Shown here piece by piece: positions 1 to 8,032 of a DNA stretch of 8,213 nucleotides. The position numbers and the translations under genes were made by a program. The notes under the pieces are model-generated. The model was not told where the DNA came from and did not search any database. It worked only from the letters and a program-made list of their open reading frames with translations. The stretch comes from Rubrobacter sp. (GTDB lineage: Bacteria > Actinomycetota > Rubrobacteria > Rubrobacterales > Rubrobacteraceae): positions 1 through 8,213 of the forward strand of contig JACDFX010000052.1 in NCBI GenBank assembly GCA_013815575.1, read 5' to 3'. Numbering within the stretch: position 1 is the stretch's first letter; every line of letters starts with the position of its first letter.

Positions 1-19
1 ACACTGGAAGGGGTATTGG

Positions 20-92
20 GTGACGCCGGGGGGGGTCTTCGGGGGAGGGGGCACGGCGGGCGACCAGGGAGGCGAGTTCCTGGATCGAGCGT
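20..92 (+). other. Frameshifted N-terminal coding segment of the DUF1206 gene
   Basis: A GGAAGGGG Shine-Dalgarno sequence (6-13) sits 6 nt ahead of a GTG at 20, an ideal start arrangement. That start lies in a different frame from the DUF1206 body, whose own frame has a TGA at 21-23 and no start codon before 93. In the body's frame, positions 75-92 nevertheless encode SSWIER directly ahead of VARFGYAAYGVVY, which is how DUF1206 proteins usually begin. Between the two lies a run of eight G (28-35). With seven G the frames join and give MTPGGSSGEGARRATREASS as the first 20 residues, making a 278-residue protein. The cause could be a homopolymer miscall, a real mutation or slippage; the sequence alone cannot decide. 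Confidence 0.6.
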
Positions 93-857
93 GTGGCCCG
101 CTTCGGGTACGCGGCCTACGGGGTCGTATACGTGCTGGTCGGGGTGTTGGCCTTCCGGGCGGCCTCGGGCGGGGGCGGCAAGATGACGGGCCAGGAGGGG
201 GCGCTGCAGACGATCCTGCTCGCCCCGCTCGGCAGGTTCTTGCTTGGCCTCGTCGCCCTCGGCCTGCTCGGGTACGCGGCGTGGCGCCTCTTCCAGGGCA
301 TTCTCGACCCGGAGAACGAGGGCAGGGACGCGAAGGGGGTCGTCAAGCGGTCGGACCACGTCGTGAACGGCCTGTTCCACGCGGCCCTGGCCGTGAGCGT
401 CGGGGGGGCGGCGCTGGGGTCGGGCGGGGGCGGGGGCGGTCCCGACGACTGGACCGCGACGCTTTTGCAGCAACCTCTCGGCCGCCTCCTGACCGTGGCG
501 GTCGGCGCGGGGATCGTCATCATAGGGCTCTTCCAGTTCTACCGGGCCTACGACGCGAAGTTCATGGAGAAGCTCAAGCCCGGCGAGATGGGCTCCCGGG
601 AGAGAACGTGGACCAGGCGTGGCGGCCGCCTCGGGCACGCCGCCAGGGGCGTCGTCTTCCTCTTGATTGGCGCCTTTCTCGTCCAGGCGGCGCTTCAGTC
701 CGACCCGAACGAGGCCCGTGGTCTCGGCGGCGCGCTCTCCGCCCTCGCCGGCCAGCCCTTCGGTCCTTACCTTCTCGGCGCCGTCGCGTTCGGCCTGGTC
801 TGCTTCGGCCTCTTCATGTTCGTCGTCGCCCGCTACCGGCGCATAGAGACGGGTTAG
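93..857 (+). CDS. DUF1206 family integral membrane protein (N-terminus probably truncated by a frameshift)
   Basis: This is an uncharacterised inner-membrane protein of the DUF1206 family; no biochemical role is established. The 254 visible residues form three similar units, each a pair of hydrophobic helices. Each unit opens with an (R)xGxAAxGVV-like helix: FGYAAYGVVYVLVGVLAF near 4-21, SDHVVNGLFHAALAVSVG near 86-103, and LGHAARGVVFLLIGAFLV near 180-197. Each closes with a segment such as PLGRFLLGLVALGLLGYAAW, QPLGRLLTVAVGAGIVIIG or QPFGPYLLGAVAFGLVCFG, giving six helices. A Gly-rich linker (GGGGGG) near residue 110 joins the first and second halves. The first in-frame start is the GTG at 93, but it falls inside the first conserved helix and has no ribosome binding site. 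The true start is more likely the GTG at 20, reached if one G is removed from 28-35. The family assignment is firm in outline and the function unknown. Confidence 0.85.
   Translation: MARFGYAAYGVVYVLVGVLAFRAASGGGGKMTGQEGALQTILLAPLGRFLLGLVALGLLGYAAWRLFQGILDPENEGRDAKGVVKRSDHVVNGLFHAALAVSVGGAALGSGGGGGGPDDWTATLLQQPLGRLLTVAVGAGIVIIGLFQFYRAYDAKFMEKLKPGEMGSRERTWTRRGGRLGHAARGVVFLLIGAFLVQAALQSDPNEARGLGGALSALAGQPFGPYLLGAVAFGLVCFGLFMFVVARYRRIETG
416..436 (+). other. Potential G-quadruplex motif inside the DUF1206 gene
   Basis: Four G-tracts (416-419, 422-424, 426-430 and 432-436) are separated by loops of 2, 1 and 1 nt on the coding strand, so the motif would also be in the mRNA. It encodes most of the Gly-rich linker and may simply reflect GGG/GGC glycine codons. 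A looser G-tract cluster occurs at 28-60, at the start of the same gene. Confidence 0.4.
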
Positions 858-893
858 GGTTATGAGCTCTCCGTGCCGGGGCCGTGGGCTGGC

Positions 894-899
894 TAGAAT
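894..899 (+). promoter_or_regulatory. Candidate -10 box (TAGAAT) for leaderless transcription of the gene at 906
   Basis: TAGAAT fits the actinobacterial TAnnnT -10 pattern and ends 6 nt before the ATG at 906, which places the expected transcription start on the ATG. No Shine-Dalgarno sequence is present in the 15 nt before that ATG, as expected for a leaderless mRNA. The -35 region (about 870-876) has no convincing TTGACA-like hexamer. Confidence 0.45.
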
Positions 900-905
900 G
901 TCGCG

Positions 906-1340
906 ATGGCTTCCGGGTACGTAAGTGTGGCGTCCGCCGGTGTCCTGGCCGCAGACCTACTTGCGGAGGCGTGCCGCCCTGGCCCCGAAGTAGACCTGCG
1001 TTTGGAGACCGTCAGGGGGCTCGCCGCGGACCTGGGCCGGAGGCTGGCATCGCTGGCCGAAACCGCCGACGACGGGACGTCCGACTCGATGGTCGAGGCC
1101 GCGCTCGCCTGCGCCGACCTGGCGACACTGGCCGTCTGCAACGTCCCGGGGCTTCCGGAGGGTGGAAGGGGCCTCGGCGCGGCGGCCACGCACCTCGCAG
1201 CCGGGACCACCCACGCGCTGCTGGCGCTGATCTCGACCCACAAAGCGGAGGACGCGCACGCGGAAAACATCTTGCGGGATGCCAGAAGCGCGGGCTGGAA
1301 GGCGGACCTCGCCCTCCGCCAGCTCGGGGAGACGGGCTAG
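906..1340 (+). CDS. Hypothetical helical protein of 144 residues
   Basis: I do not recognise a family. Coding is supported by high GC at third positions through the whole frame and by an in-frame TAG (894-896) just upstream, which makes the ATG at 906 the first possible start. The product is Ala/Leu-rich and predicted to be almost entirely alpha-helical, with probable amphipathic helices near 8-24, 30-53, 60-80, 90-112 and 114-141. It has no signal peptide or clear membrane span. It carries three Cys (23, 69, 78) and four His in the C-terminal third (96, 103, 112, 118), a spacing that could place some His on one helix face; metal binding is only speculation. A small soluble helical bundle is the safest description. 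It probably uses a leaderless transcript. Its stop overlaps that of the convergent NUDIX gene. Confidence 0.7.
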   Translation: MASGYVSVASAGVLAADLLAEACRPGPEVDLRLETVRGLAADLGRRLASLAETADDGTSDSMVEAALACADLATLAVCNVPGLPEGGRGLGAAATHLAAGTTHALLALISTHKAEDAHAENILRDARSAGWKADLALRQLGETG

Positions 1341-1969
1341 AAGACCCTCTCGGGTCGTTCCCCGCCGAGAACCCGCCGGGCCGCGAGCGCGACCCGGCGC
1401 AGGTAGTCGTCCATATACGGAACAAAGTCCTCGGGACCAACCCGCGTGTCGAAGGACGCCCCGGCCGGATATTCGCGGGCCGGCGCGGAACCCACACTCC
1501 GCAGCGCCTCGGCGTCGTCAAGGGCGATGCGGAGCACGGCCTGGACCTCCTCGGGCTGCAGCCTGAAGTCCTCCGGCGGGGTGCCGTCCACGAGGAGAAA
1601 AACGTCGTGAAACTCCCGGTCTAGCCCGCCCGGTATCTCGAGCTCGACGCGTCGGGTCCCGAGGGACACGAGTCTATTTGGATCCACGCGCAGCCCGAGC
1701 TCCTCTTCGACCTCCCGAAGGCCATCGAGGGGTTCCTCCCCCGCCGCCAGGTGACCGGCCGCCGGGACGTCCAGGCGTCCGGGCCAGGTGTCCTTCTCCG
1801 TGGCGCGGCGCTGTGCGAGCAAGAACGGCCCGCCTTCGTCCGTTGCGGGCGTGCAGATCCAGCAGTGAAAACACCGGTGCCACAGCCCGCGCCGGTGCGC
1901 CTCACTCTTCCACACGACCGCGCCGGTCCGCTCCCCCCTCTCGTCCCGCACGTCGATCCGCTCGTCCAC
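1337..1969 (-). CDS. NUDIX hydrolase domain protein
   Basis: This is a 210-residue member of the NUDIX superfamily, Mg-dependent enzymes that usually cleave nucleoside diphosphate-X compounds; the substrate cannot be told from sequence. The Nudix box starts at G72 (GHLAAGE, 72-78) and continues through REVEEELGL (85-93), so the metal-binding glutamates of REUxEExGU are present. The gap between the first Glu and REV is 6 residues, one fewer than the textbook GX5EX7REUXEEXGU. The N-terminus (DERIDVRDERGE, then HRRGLWHRCFHCWI) matches the layout of NUDIX proteins related to type 1 isopentenyl-diphosphate isomerase and YfcD, with an N-terminal strand and a GLWHR motif. The start is the GTG at 1967-1969; an in-frame TAG lies four codons upstream, so no longer product is possible. 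It is divergent from the dehydrogenase and convergent with the gene at 906. Confidence 0.9.
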   Translation of the reverse strand: MDERIDVRDERGERTGAVVWKSEAHRRGLWHRCFHCWICTPATDEGGPFLLAQRRATEKDTWPGRLDVPAAGHLAAGEEPLDGLREVEEELGLRVDPNRLVSLGTRRVELEIPGGLDREFHDVFLLVDGTPPEDFRLQPEEVQAVLRIALDDAEALRSVGSAPAREYPAGASFDTRVGPEDFVPYMDDYLRRVALAARRVLGGERPERVF

Positions 1970-1975
1970 GCACGA

Positions 1976-1981
1976 AGACTA
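1976..1981 (-). promoter_or_regulatory. Candidate -10 box (TAGTCT) for leaderless transcription of the NUDIX gene
   Basis: On the minus strand TAGTCT is followed by exactly 6 nt (TCGTGC) and then the GTG start codon. This puts the expected transcription start on or next to the start codon. No Shine-Dalgarno sequence is visible, and no good -35 hexamer lies 16-18 nt upstream. Confidence 0.4.
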
Positions 1982-2121
1982 GCACGCCGCGGCTTTTGGG
2001 CTCCGCTCTCGGCATTTCGGCCCGTGGTTTTCGCGAGGATCACCAACCCGGGCGGCATCGCGCCTCGCAACGGTCTAAGCTGACAGGCTGAAAGCGTAGG
2101 CGAAGCCGTAGCGTGCTGAAA

Positions 2122-2153
2122 GGCGCGAAGCGCCGTGCTGTCGACCGAAGGGG
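2122..2153 (+). promoter_or_regulatory. GC hairpin and ribosome binding site ahead of the dehydrogenase gene
   Basis: GGCGC-GAA-GCGCC (2122-2134) can form a 5-bp stem with a GAA triloop; a smaller GGC-GAA-GCC lies at 2099-2107. GAAGGGG (2147-2153) is a good Shine-Dalgarno sequence 8 nt before the TTG at 2162. The alternative GTG at 2135 directly abuts the hairpin and has no ribosome binding site. No convincing promoter was seen in 1982-2121. Confidence 0.5.
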
Positions 2154-2161
2154 CGCCACAC

Positions 2162-3196
2162 TTGACGACCGTTGCGATAACCAGTTTCTTCGAGGAAGAG
2201 TTCGTCCACCGGATTCGGGGGGTGGACGACCGTTTGAAAGTTCTCTACAGGCCCGACCTCGTCCCGCCGCCGCGGTGGGAGGGGGACCACAACGGTCCCG
2301 AGGTCTGGGAACGGACGCCGGAGGAAGAGGAGGAATTCCTGGGGTTGCTGGGGGAGGCGGAGGTTCTCTACGACTTCCCGCGCGGGCACGTCGGGGACCT
2401 TACGGAGATCGCGCCGAAGCTGCGGTGGGTGCAGGGGAGCATGGCCGGGGCCGGGGAGGTGGCGCGGTCGGCGGGCCTCGTGGAGACCGACGTCGTGGTG
2501 ACGACAGCCAGCGGCATCTACTCGGGCCCGCTCGCCGAGTTCGTGCTCATGGGCATGCTTCAGCACGCCAAAGACCTGAATCTTCTGAGACGGGACAAGG
2601 CAAACAGGACCTGGCGGCAGGGTACGACCGGCACGCTGGAGCGGAAGACTTTGTGCGTCGTCGGGACGGGGAGCATAGGACGGGCAATAGCCGACCGGGC
2701 ACGCCCCTTCGGGATGCGCGTCGTCGGCGTCAAGCGCGCGGTGAGCGAGAGCGACGCCGCGTGGGGCTCGTTCGACGAGCTCTACGCGACGCGGAACCTG
2801 CCGGACGCGCTGGCCGGGGCTGACTTCGTGGCCCTGACGCTCCCCGGCACCCCGCAGACCGAGGGGCTGTTCGACGCGGAGACCATGGCCGCCATCAAGC
2901 CCGGCGCGTTTTTCGCCAACGTCGGCCGCGGTAAGGTGGTAGAGGAGGCCGCCTTGGTCGAGGCACTAGAGAGCGGCCACCTCTCCGGGGCGACGCTCGA
3001 CGTCTTCGAGGTGGAGCCCTTGCCTGAGGAGAGCCCGCTCTGGGGGATGGAGAGCGTCGTCATCAGCGCCCACACCACCGACGTCGTGCCGGATCTCATA
3101 AACGCCGCGCAGACGGACCTCTTCTGCGAGAACCTCGGACGCTACCTGGCGGGCGAGGAACTCGTCAACGTGCTCGACAAGCGGCTCCTGTACTGA
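2162..3196 (+). CDS. D-2-hydroxyacid dehydrogenase, NAD(P)-dependent
   Basis: This is a cytosolic oxidoreductase of the D-isomer-specific 2-hydroxyacid dehydrogenase family, interconverting a 2-oxoacid and a D-2-hydroxyacid. The exact substrate is not readable. Numbered from the TTG at 2162 (344 residues), a divergent N-terminal catalytic half leads into the Rossmann fold with GTGSIG at 168-173. The catalytic triad typical of the family is present: R256 in NVGRGKVV, E285 in DVFEVEPLPEESPLW, and H304 in ISAHTTD. After the second Rossmann strand the sequence is VVGVKR, with no acidic residue where NAD-preferring enzymes often have Asp, so NADP use is possible. The length is normal. TTG 2162 is chosen because GAAGGGG lies 8 nt upstream; GTG 2135 would add nine residues. 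The gene is probably monocistronic, flanked by a divergent NUDIX gene and an independently promoted downstream gene. Confidence 0.92.
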   Translation: MTTVAITSFFEEEFVHRIRGVDDRLKVLYRPDLVPPPRWEGDHNGPEVWERTPEEEEEFLGLLGEAEVLYDFPRGHVGDLTEIAPKLRWVQGSMAGAGEVARSAGLVETDVVVTTASGIYSGPLAEFVLMGMLQHAKDLNLLRRDKANRTWRQGTTGTLERKTLCVVGTGSIGRAIADRARPFGMRVVGVKRAVSESDAAWGSFDELYATRNLPDALAGADFVALTLPGTPQTEGLFDAETMAAIKPGAFFANVGRGKVVEEAALVEALESGHLSGATLDVFEVEPLPEESPLWGMESVVISAHTTDVVPDLINAAQTDLFCENLGRYLAGEELVNVLDKRLLY

Positions 3197-3205
3197 GAGG
3201 CGGGT

Positions 3206-3232
3206 TTGGCCGTAAGGTTCGGATGGTATATT
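3206..3232 (+). promoter_or_regulatory. Candidate promoter for the CNNM/CBS membrane protein gene
   Basis: TATATT (3227-3232) matches five of six positions of TATAAT, and TTGGCC (3206-3211) matches four of six of TTGACA, with a short 15-bp spacer. The area is noticeably AT-richer than its surroundings. The leader to the start codon would be about 80 nt. The -35 match and spacing are weak. Confidence 0.35.
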
Positions 3233-3309
3233 CAGCGTCGCATTAAATGAAAGACGACGGAACATTCAGTACCCGCGCGTTCCCCACCCGGGGGCGTCTT
3301 CCCTTCTCC

Positions 3310-3315
3310 AAGGAG
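3310..3315 (+). promoter_or_regulatory. Strong ribosome binding site (AAGGAG) that implies a CTG start
   Basis: AAGGAG lies 5 nt before an in-frame CTG (3321-3323) and 23 nt before the first conventional in-frame start, GTG 3339. No other Shine-Dalgarno sequence is seen near 3339, so this site argues for initiation at CTG. Confidence 0.55.
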
Positions 3316-3320
3316 TTATC

Positions 3321-4655
3321 CTGGACGTAGTAGCATCCGTGGCCCTACCGGTCCTGAGAATCGTGGCAGCCCTCTTGCTCGTCGCCCTGAACGGCCTGTT
3401 CGTGGCGGCAGAGTTCGCCTTCGTGCGGATACGGGCGACGCAGGTGGACAGGCTCGTGGAGGAGGGCAAGCCCTCCGCCGGGATGGTCAAGATCGCCCAG
3501 CAAAAGCTCGACCAGTACCTCGCCGTCTGCCAGCTCGGCATCACGGTCTGCTCGCTCGGCATCGGGGCTTTAGCCGAGCCGGCCATCGCGAACCTCATCG
3601 AGCCGTTGCTCGAGACGCTGGGCCTGCCCCCCTCGCTGCTGCACCCCATAGCCATAGCCATAGCGCTGTTCATCGCCTCGTTCTTGCACGTGGTCTTCGG
3701 GGAGCTGGCCCCCAAGACGTTCGCCATCCAGAAGGCGGAGGGGACCTCGCTTTTCGTGGCGCCGTTTATGAGGTTCTTCTACTACCTGCTCTATCCCTTC
3801 ACCATCGTCTTCAACGGCACGGCCAACGCCATCACGGGCGCTTTGGGGGTGGCGCCAGCCTCCGAGGGAGACGACACCCACTCTGAGCAGGAGATCAGGC
3901 AGCTCATCGCCCAGGGCACCGATCGCGGCATCTTCGAAAAGGACGAGGAGAGCCGGCTCGCGGGCGTCTTCAACCTCGAAGACACACCGGCGCGTGAGAT
4001 CATGGTCCCCCGCCCCGACGTCGTCGCGATACCGGGGCACCTGAAGCTCAAGGAGTTGATTCCGGTGGTGGCCGCCGGCCACTACACCCGCTACCCGGTT
4101 CACGAGGAGCATGCCCCGGACAGGGTCGTGGGCGCGGTCCACGTCAAGGACGTCCTGCGCGCCATCGGGTCGGAGGGCGATATCGGGGCCGACGTGACCG
4201 CCGGGGACCTCGCGCGCGACATCATCATCGTTCCCGAGAGCCGCTCCATCGAGAACATCCTCGAAGACTTCCAGCGCCAGGAGATCCAGATGGCCGTCGT
4301 CATAGACGAGTGGGGCTCCTTCGAGGGCCTGATCACGATAGAAGACATCCTTGAGGAGATCGTCGGCGAGATCCGGGACGAGTTCGACGACGAGGAACCG
4401 GCCGTCGAGGAACTTCCCGACGGTTCGCACACCGTGGACGGCCGCGCCCCCATCCACGCCGTGAACGATGTCCTCGGCTCCAGCTTCGAGAGCGCGGACT
4501 TCGAAACGGTCGGCGGCCTCGTCCTCGGGGCTTTGGGCCGTGCCCCGGAGGTCGGCGACGAGGTGGGCATGGACGGCCACCTCCTGCGCGTGGACGAGAT
4601 AGACGGCCCCCGGGTGGCGAAGGTCATCGTCACGGAAACTGACGGAGGTTCTTAG
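3321..4655 (+). CDS. HlyC/CorC family membrane protein with CNNM and CBS-pair domains
   Basis: This protein belongs to the CNNM/CorC family, which is linked to Mg2+ or other divalent cation transport; names such as hemolysin C homologue are historical. Numbered from CTG (444 residues), the DUF21/CNNM membrane domain covers about 10-200. It has hydrophobic segments near 11-33, 66-90, 108-126 and 148-176 and the conserved GELAPKT near 127-133. The CBS pair follows, about 228-290 and 293-350, opening with IMVPRPDVVAIP and ending in the family signature VVIDEWGSFEGLITIEDILEE. The C-terminal CorC_HlyC domain spans about 360-443. The length is standard. The start is taken as CTG because of the AAGGAG at 3310; the conservative alternative is GTG 3339 (438 residues). 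The gene is single and convergent with copZ. A short ATAGCC/ATAGCG triplet repeat (3648-3665) encodes IAIAIA in the membrane domain. Confidence 0.92.
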   Translation: MDVVASVALPVLRIVAALLLVALNGLFVAAEFAFVRIRATQVDRLVEEGKPSAGMVKIAQQKLDQYLAVCQLGITVCSLGIGALAEPAIANLIEPLLETLGLPPSLLHPIAIAIALFIASFLHVVFGELAPKTFAIQKAEGTSLFVAPFMRFFYYLLYPFTIVFNGTANAITGALGVAPASEGDDTHSEQEIRQLIAQGTDRGIFEKDEESRLAGVFNLEDTPAREIMVPRPDVVAIPGHLKLKELIPVVAAGHYTRYPVHEEHAPDRVVGAVHVKDVLRAIGSEGDIGADVTAGDLARDIIIVPESRSIENILEDFQRQEIQMAVVIDEWGSFEGLITIEDILEEIVGEIRDEFDDEEPAVEELPDGSHTVDGRAPIHAVNDVLGSSFESADFETVGGLVLGALGRAPEVGDEVGMDGHLLRVDEIDGPRVAKVIVTETDGGS

Positions 4656-4668
4656 GTTCTCGGGTTAC

Positions 4669-4684
4669 AGGCCTCCGGAGGCCT
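4669..4684. terminator. Perfect 16-bp palindrome between convergent genes, possible bidirectional terminator
   Basis: AGGCCTCCGGAGGCCT is its own reverse complement. As RNA it can fold from either strand into a 6-bp stem (AGGCCT) with a CCGG loop. It fills most of the gap between the stop of the CBS protein (4655) and that of copZ, and overlaps the copZ stop codon. There is no T-tract on either side, so it is not a classical intrinsic terminator; its role is inferred from position. Confidence 0.4.
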
Positions 4685-4895
4685 AACGCTGTAGCGTATA
4701 GCCGGCCTCTTCTACGGCCTCCCGGAGCTTTTCGTGGGTGACCCTGTTTCCGTCGTAGGTCAACTCCACCTCGCCCGTCGTGTGGTCGGCTTTCGACCGC
4801 TCGACCCCATCTAGTCCATCTAAAGCTTCCTGCACGCTCATCTCGCAGTGCCCGCAAGTCATGTCCGGCACCCGCAAAGTGCTCGTCTGCGTCAT
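4683..4895 (-). CDS. copZ: CopZ-like copper chaperone (single HMA domain)
   Basis: This 70-residue cytosolic metallochaperone has one heavy-metal-associated (ferredoxin-like) domain filling the protein. The Cu(I)-binding motif is MTCGHC at 12-17, with ligands C14 and C17; His between the cysteines is typical of bacterial CopZ. The fold end is marked by AVEEAGYTL near 60-68. Its likely job is to bind cytosolic Cu(I) and pass it to the MTCASC domains of CopA, encoded upstream in the same direction. The start is ATG 4895 because AGAGGAG (4904-4910) lies 8 nt upstream; a TTG at 4901 would be only 2 nt from that site. It is the last gene of the copA-csoR-copZ group, 49 nt after csoR, and ends in the palindrome shared with the convergent gene. 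Confidence 0.92.
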   Translation of the reverse strand: MTQTSTLRVPDMTCGHCEMSVQEALDGLDGVERSKADHTTGEVELTYDGNRVTHEKLREAVEEAGYTLQR

Positions 4896-4903
4896 CTCCA
4901 AAA

Positions 4904-4916
4904 CTCCTCTCAGAGG
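4904..4916 (-). promoter_or_regulatory. copZ ribosome binding site within a short palindrome
   Basis: On the minus strand CCTCT-G-AGAGG (4906-4916) overlaps the AGAGGAG Shine-Dalgarno sequence (4904-4910). A hairpin of about 4 bp would partly cover it. The stem is too short to be confident of a regulatory effect. Confidence 0.3.
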
Positions 4917-4944
4917 CGAAACTTGATCCCTGAAAACCCGATAC

Positions 4945-5256
4945 CTACCGATCCAGCTTGATAAACCGCTCCACGGCTTCCGCCAACTCCGCTATCTTCT
5001 CGTCAGCCTTCTCGTTGTCCGTGACGGCCTCGCGGACGCAGTGGTCCATGTGGTCCCTGAGGACCAGGGAGGCGACCTTCTCGGAGGCGGCGATGTAGGA
5101 GCTGATCTGGGTGAGGATATCTATACAGTAGGCCTCCTCCTCGACCATCCGCTGCACACCCCGCACCTGCCCCTCGATGCGCCGCAGCCGGTTTTTGAGC
5201 TTCTCCTTGTCCCCCTCTCTTATGTAGCCGTGCGCCTGCTCTGCGTGCTCTGTCAT
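4945..5256 (-). CDS. csoR: CsoR family copper-sensing transcriptional repressor
   Basis: This 103-residue all-helical repressor of the CsoR/RcnR (DUF156) family should bind DNA as a tetramer and release it when Cu(I) binds. The first helix carries KLKNRLRRIEGQVRGVQRM (19-37), the family's basic DNA-contacting signature. The Cys-His-Cys copper site is complete: C44 in AYCIDILTQI, then H69 and C73 in LRDHMDHCV with the i/i+4 spacing of copper sensors. Y43 next to C44 matches the second-shell Tyr of Mycobacterium tuberculosis CsoR. This pattern favours Cu(I) over the Ni/Co-type RcnR site. The start is ATG 5256, preceded by purine-rich GAGGAGAGGGAGAG; an upstream in-frame start at 5304 would overlap copA and is unlikely. 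It begins 25 nt after the copA stop, so it is co-transcribed with its presumed target and probably autoregulated. Confidence 0.94.
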   Translation of the reverse strand: MTEHAEQAHGYIREGDKEKLKNRLRRIEGQVRGVQRMVEEEAYCIDILTQISSYIAASEKVASLVLRDHMDHCVREAVTDNEKADEKIAELAEAVERFIKLDR

Positions 5257-5281
5257 GGTCTCTCCCTCTCCTCTTGTGATC

Positions 5282-7987
<2,706 letters not shown>

Positions 7988-8015
7988 CGCAATCTCCAAT
8001 TTATTTGTCTTTTGT

Positions 8016-8032
8016 ATACCCCCCTACCCTAT
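8016..8032 (-). promoter_or_regulatory. Candidate CsoR operator overlapping the copA -10 box
   Basis: On the minus strand this reads ATAGGGTAGGGGGGTAT: a GC-tract of 11 nt bounded by ATA and TAT. CsoR operators are GC-tracts flanked by short AT ends. As I recall the Bacillus subtilis copZA site, it has the same 17-nt length and shares the AT ends and the GGGGGTAT half. Here, however, the GC-tract is not inverted (G-runs on the same strand in both halves), so it is an imperfect match. It contains the whole -10 box, so binding would block RNA polymerase. Confidence 0.5.

Noticed and set aside
851..862. Two telomere-like GGGTTA repeats
   Set aside because: Only two copies, partly formed by the stop codon of the DUF1206 gene; there is no reason to expect telomeric sequence here and it is consistent with chance.
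3281..3295. CCCC...GGGG element as a terminator after the dehydrogenase gene
   Set aside because: The stem would be only about 4 bp, with no following T-run, and it lies close to the ribosome binding site of the next gene.
3648..3665. Tandem ATAGCC/ATAGCC/ATAGCG repeat
   Set aside because: Three copies encode Ile-Ala repeats in a membrane helix, and ATA codons occur elsewhere in the window, so it needs no special explanation.
3570..4580. Long open frame on the minus strand opposite the CNNM/CBS gene
   Set aside because: It mirrors a well-supported family protein; such antisense frames are common in high-GC DNA, and its translation is Asp/Val/Arg-rich without recognisable domains.
4940..4950. 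ATACCTACC near the csoR stop as a second CsoR site upstream of copZ
   Set aside because: It lacks the long GC-tract and the second AT end, and overlaps the csoR stop codon; the resemblance to the copA operator is too short.
8016..8021. TATACA on the minus strand as the copA -10 box
   Set aside because: It resembles TATAAT more closely, but there is no -35-like hexamer 16-18 bp upstream; TTGACG/TAGGGT with a 17-bp spacer is the better pair.
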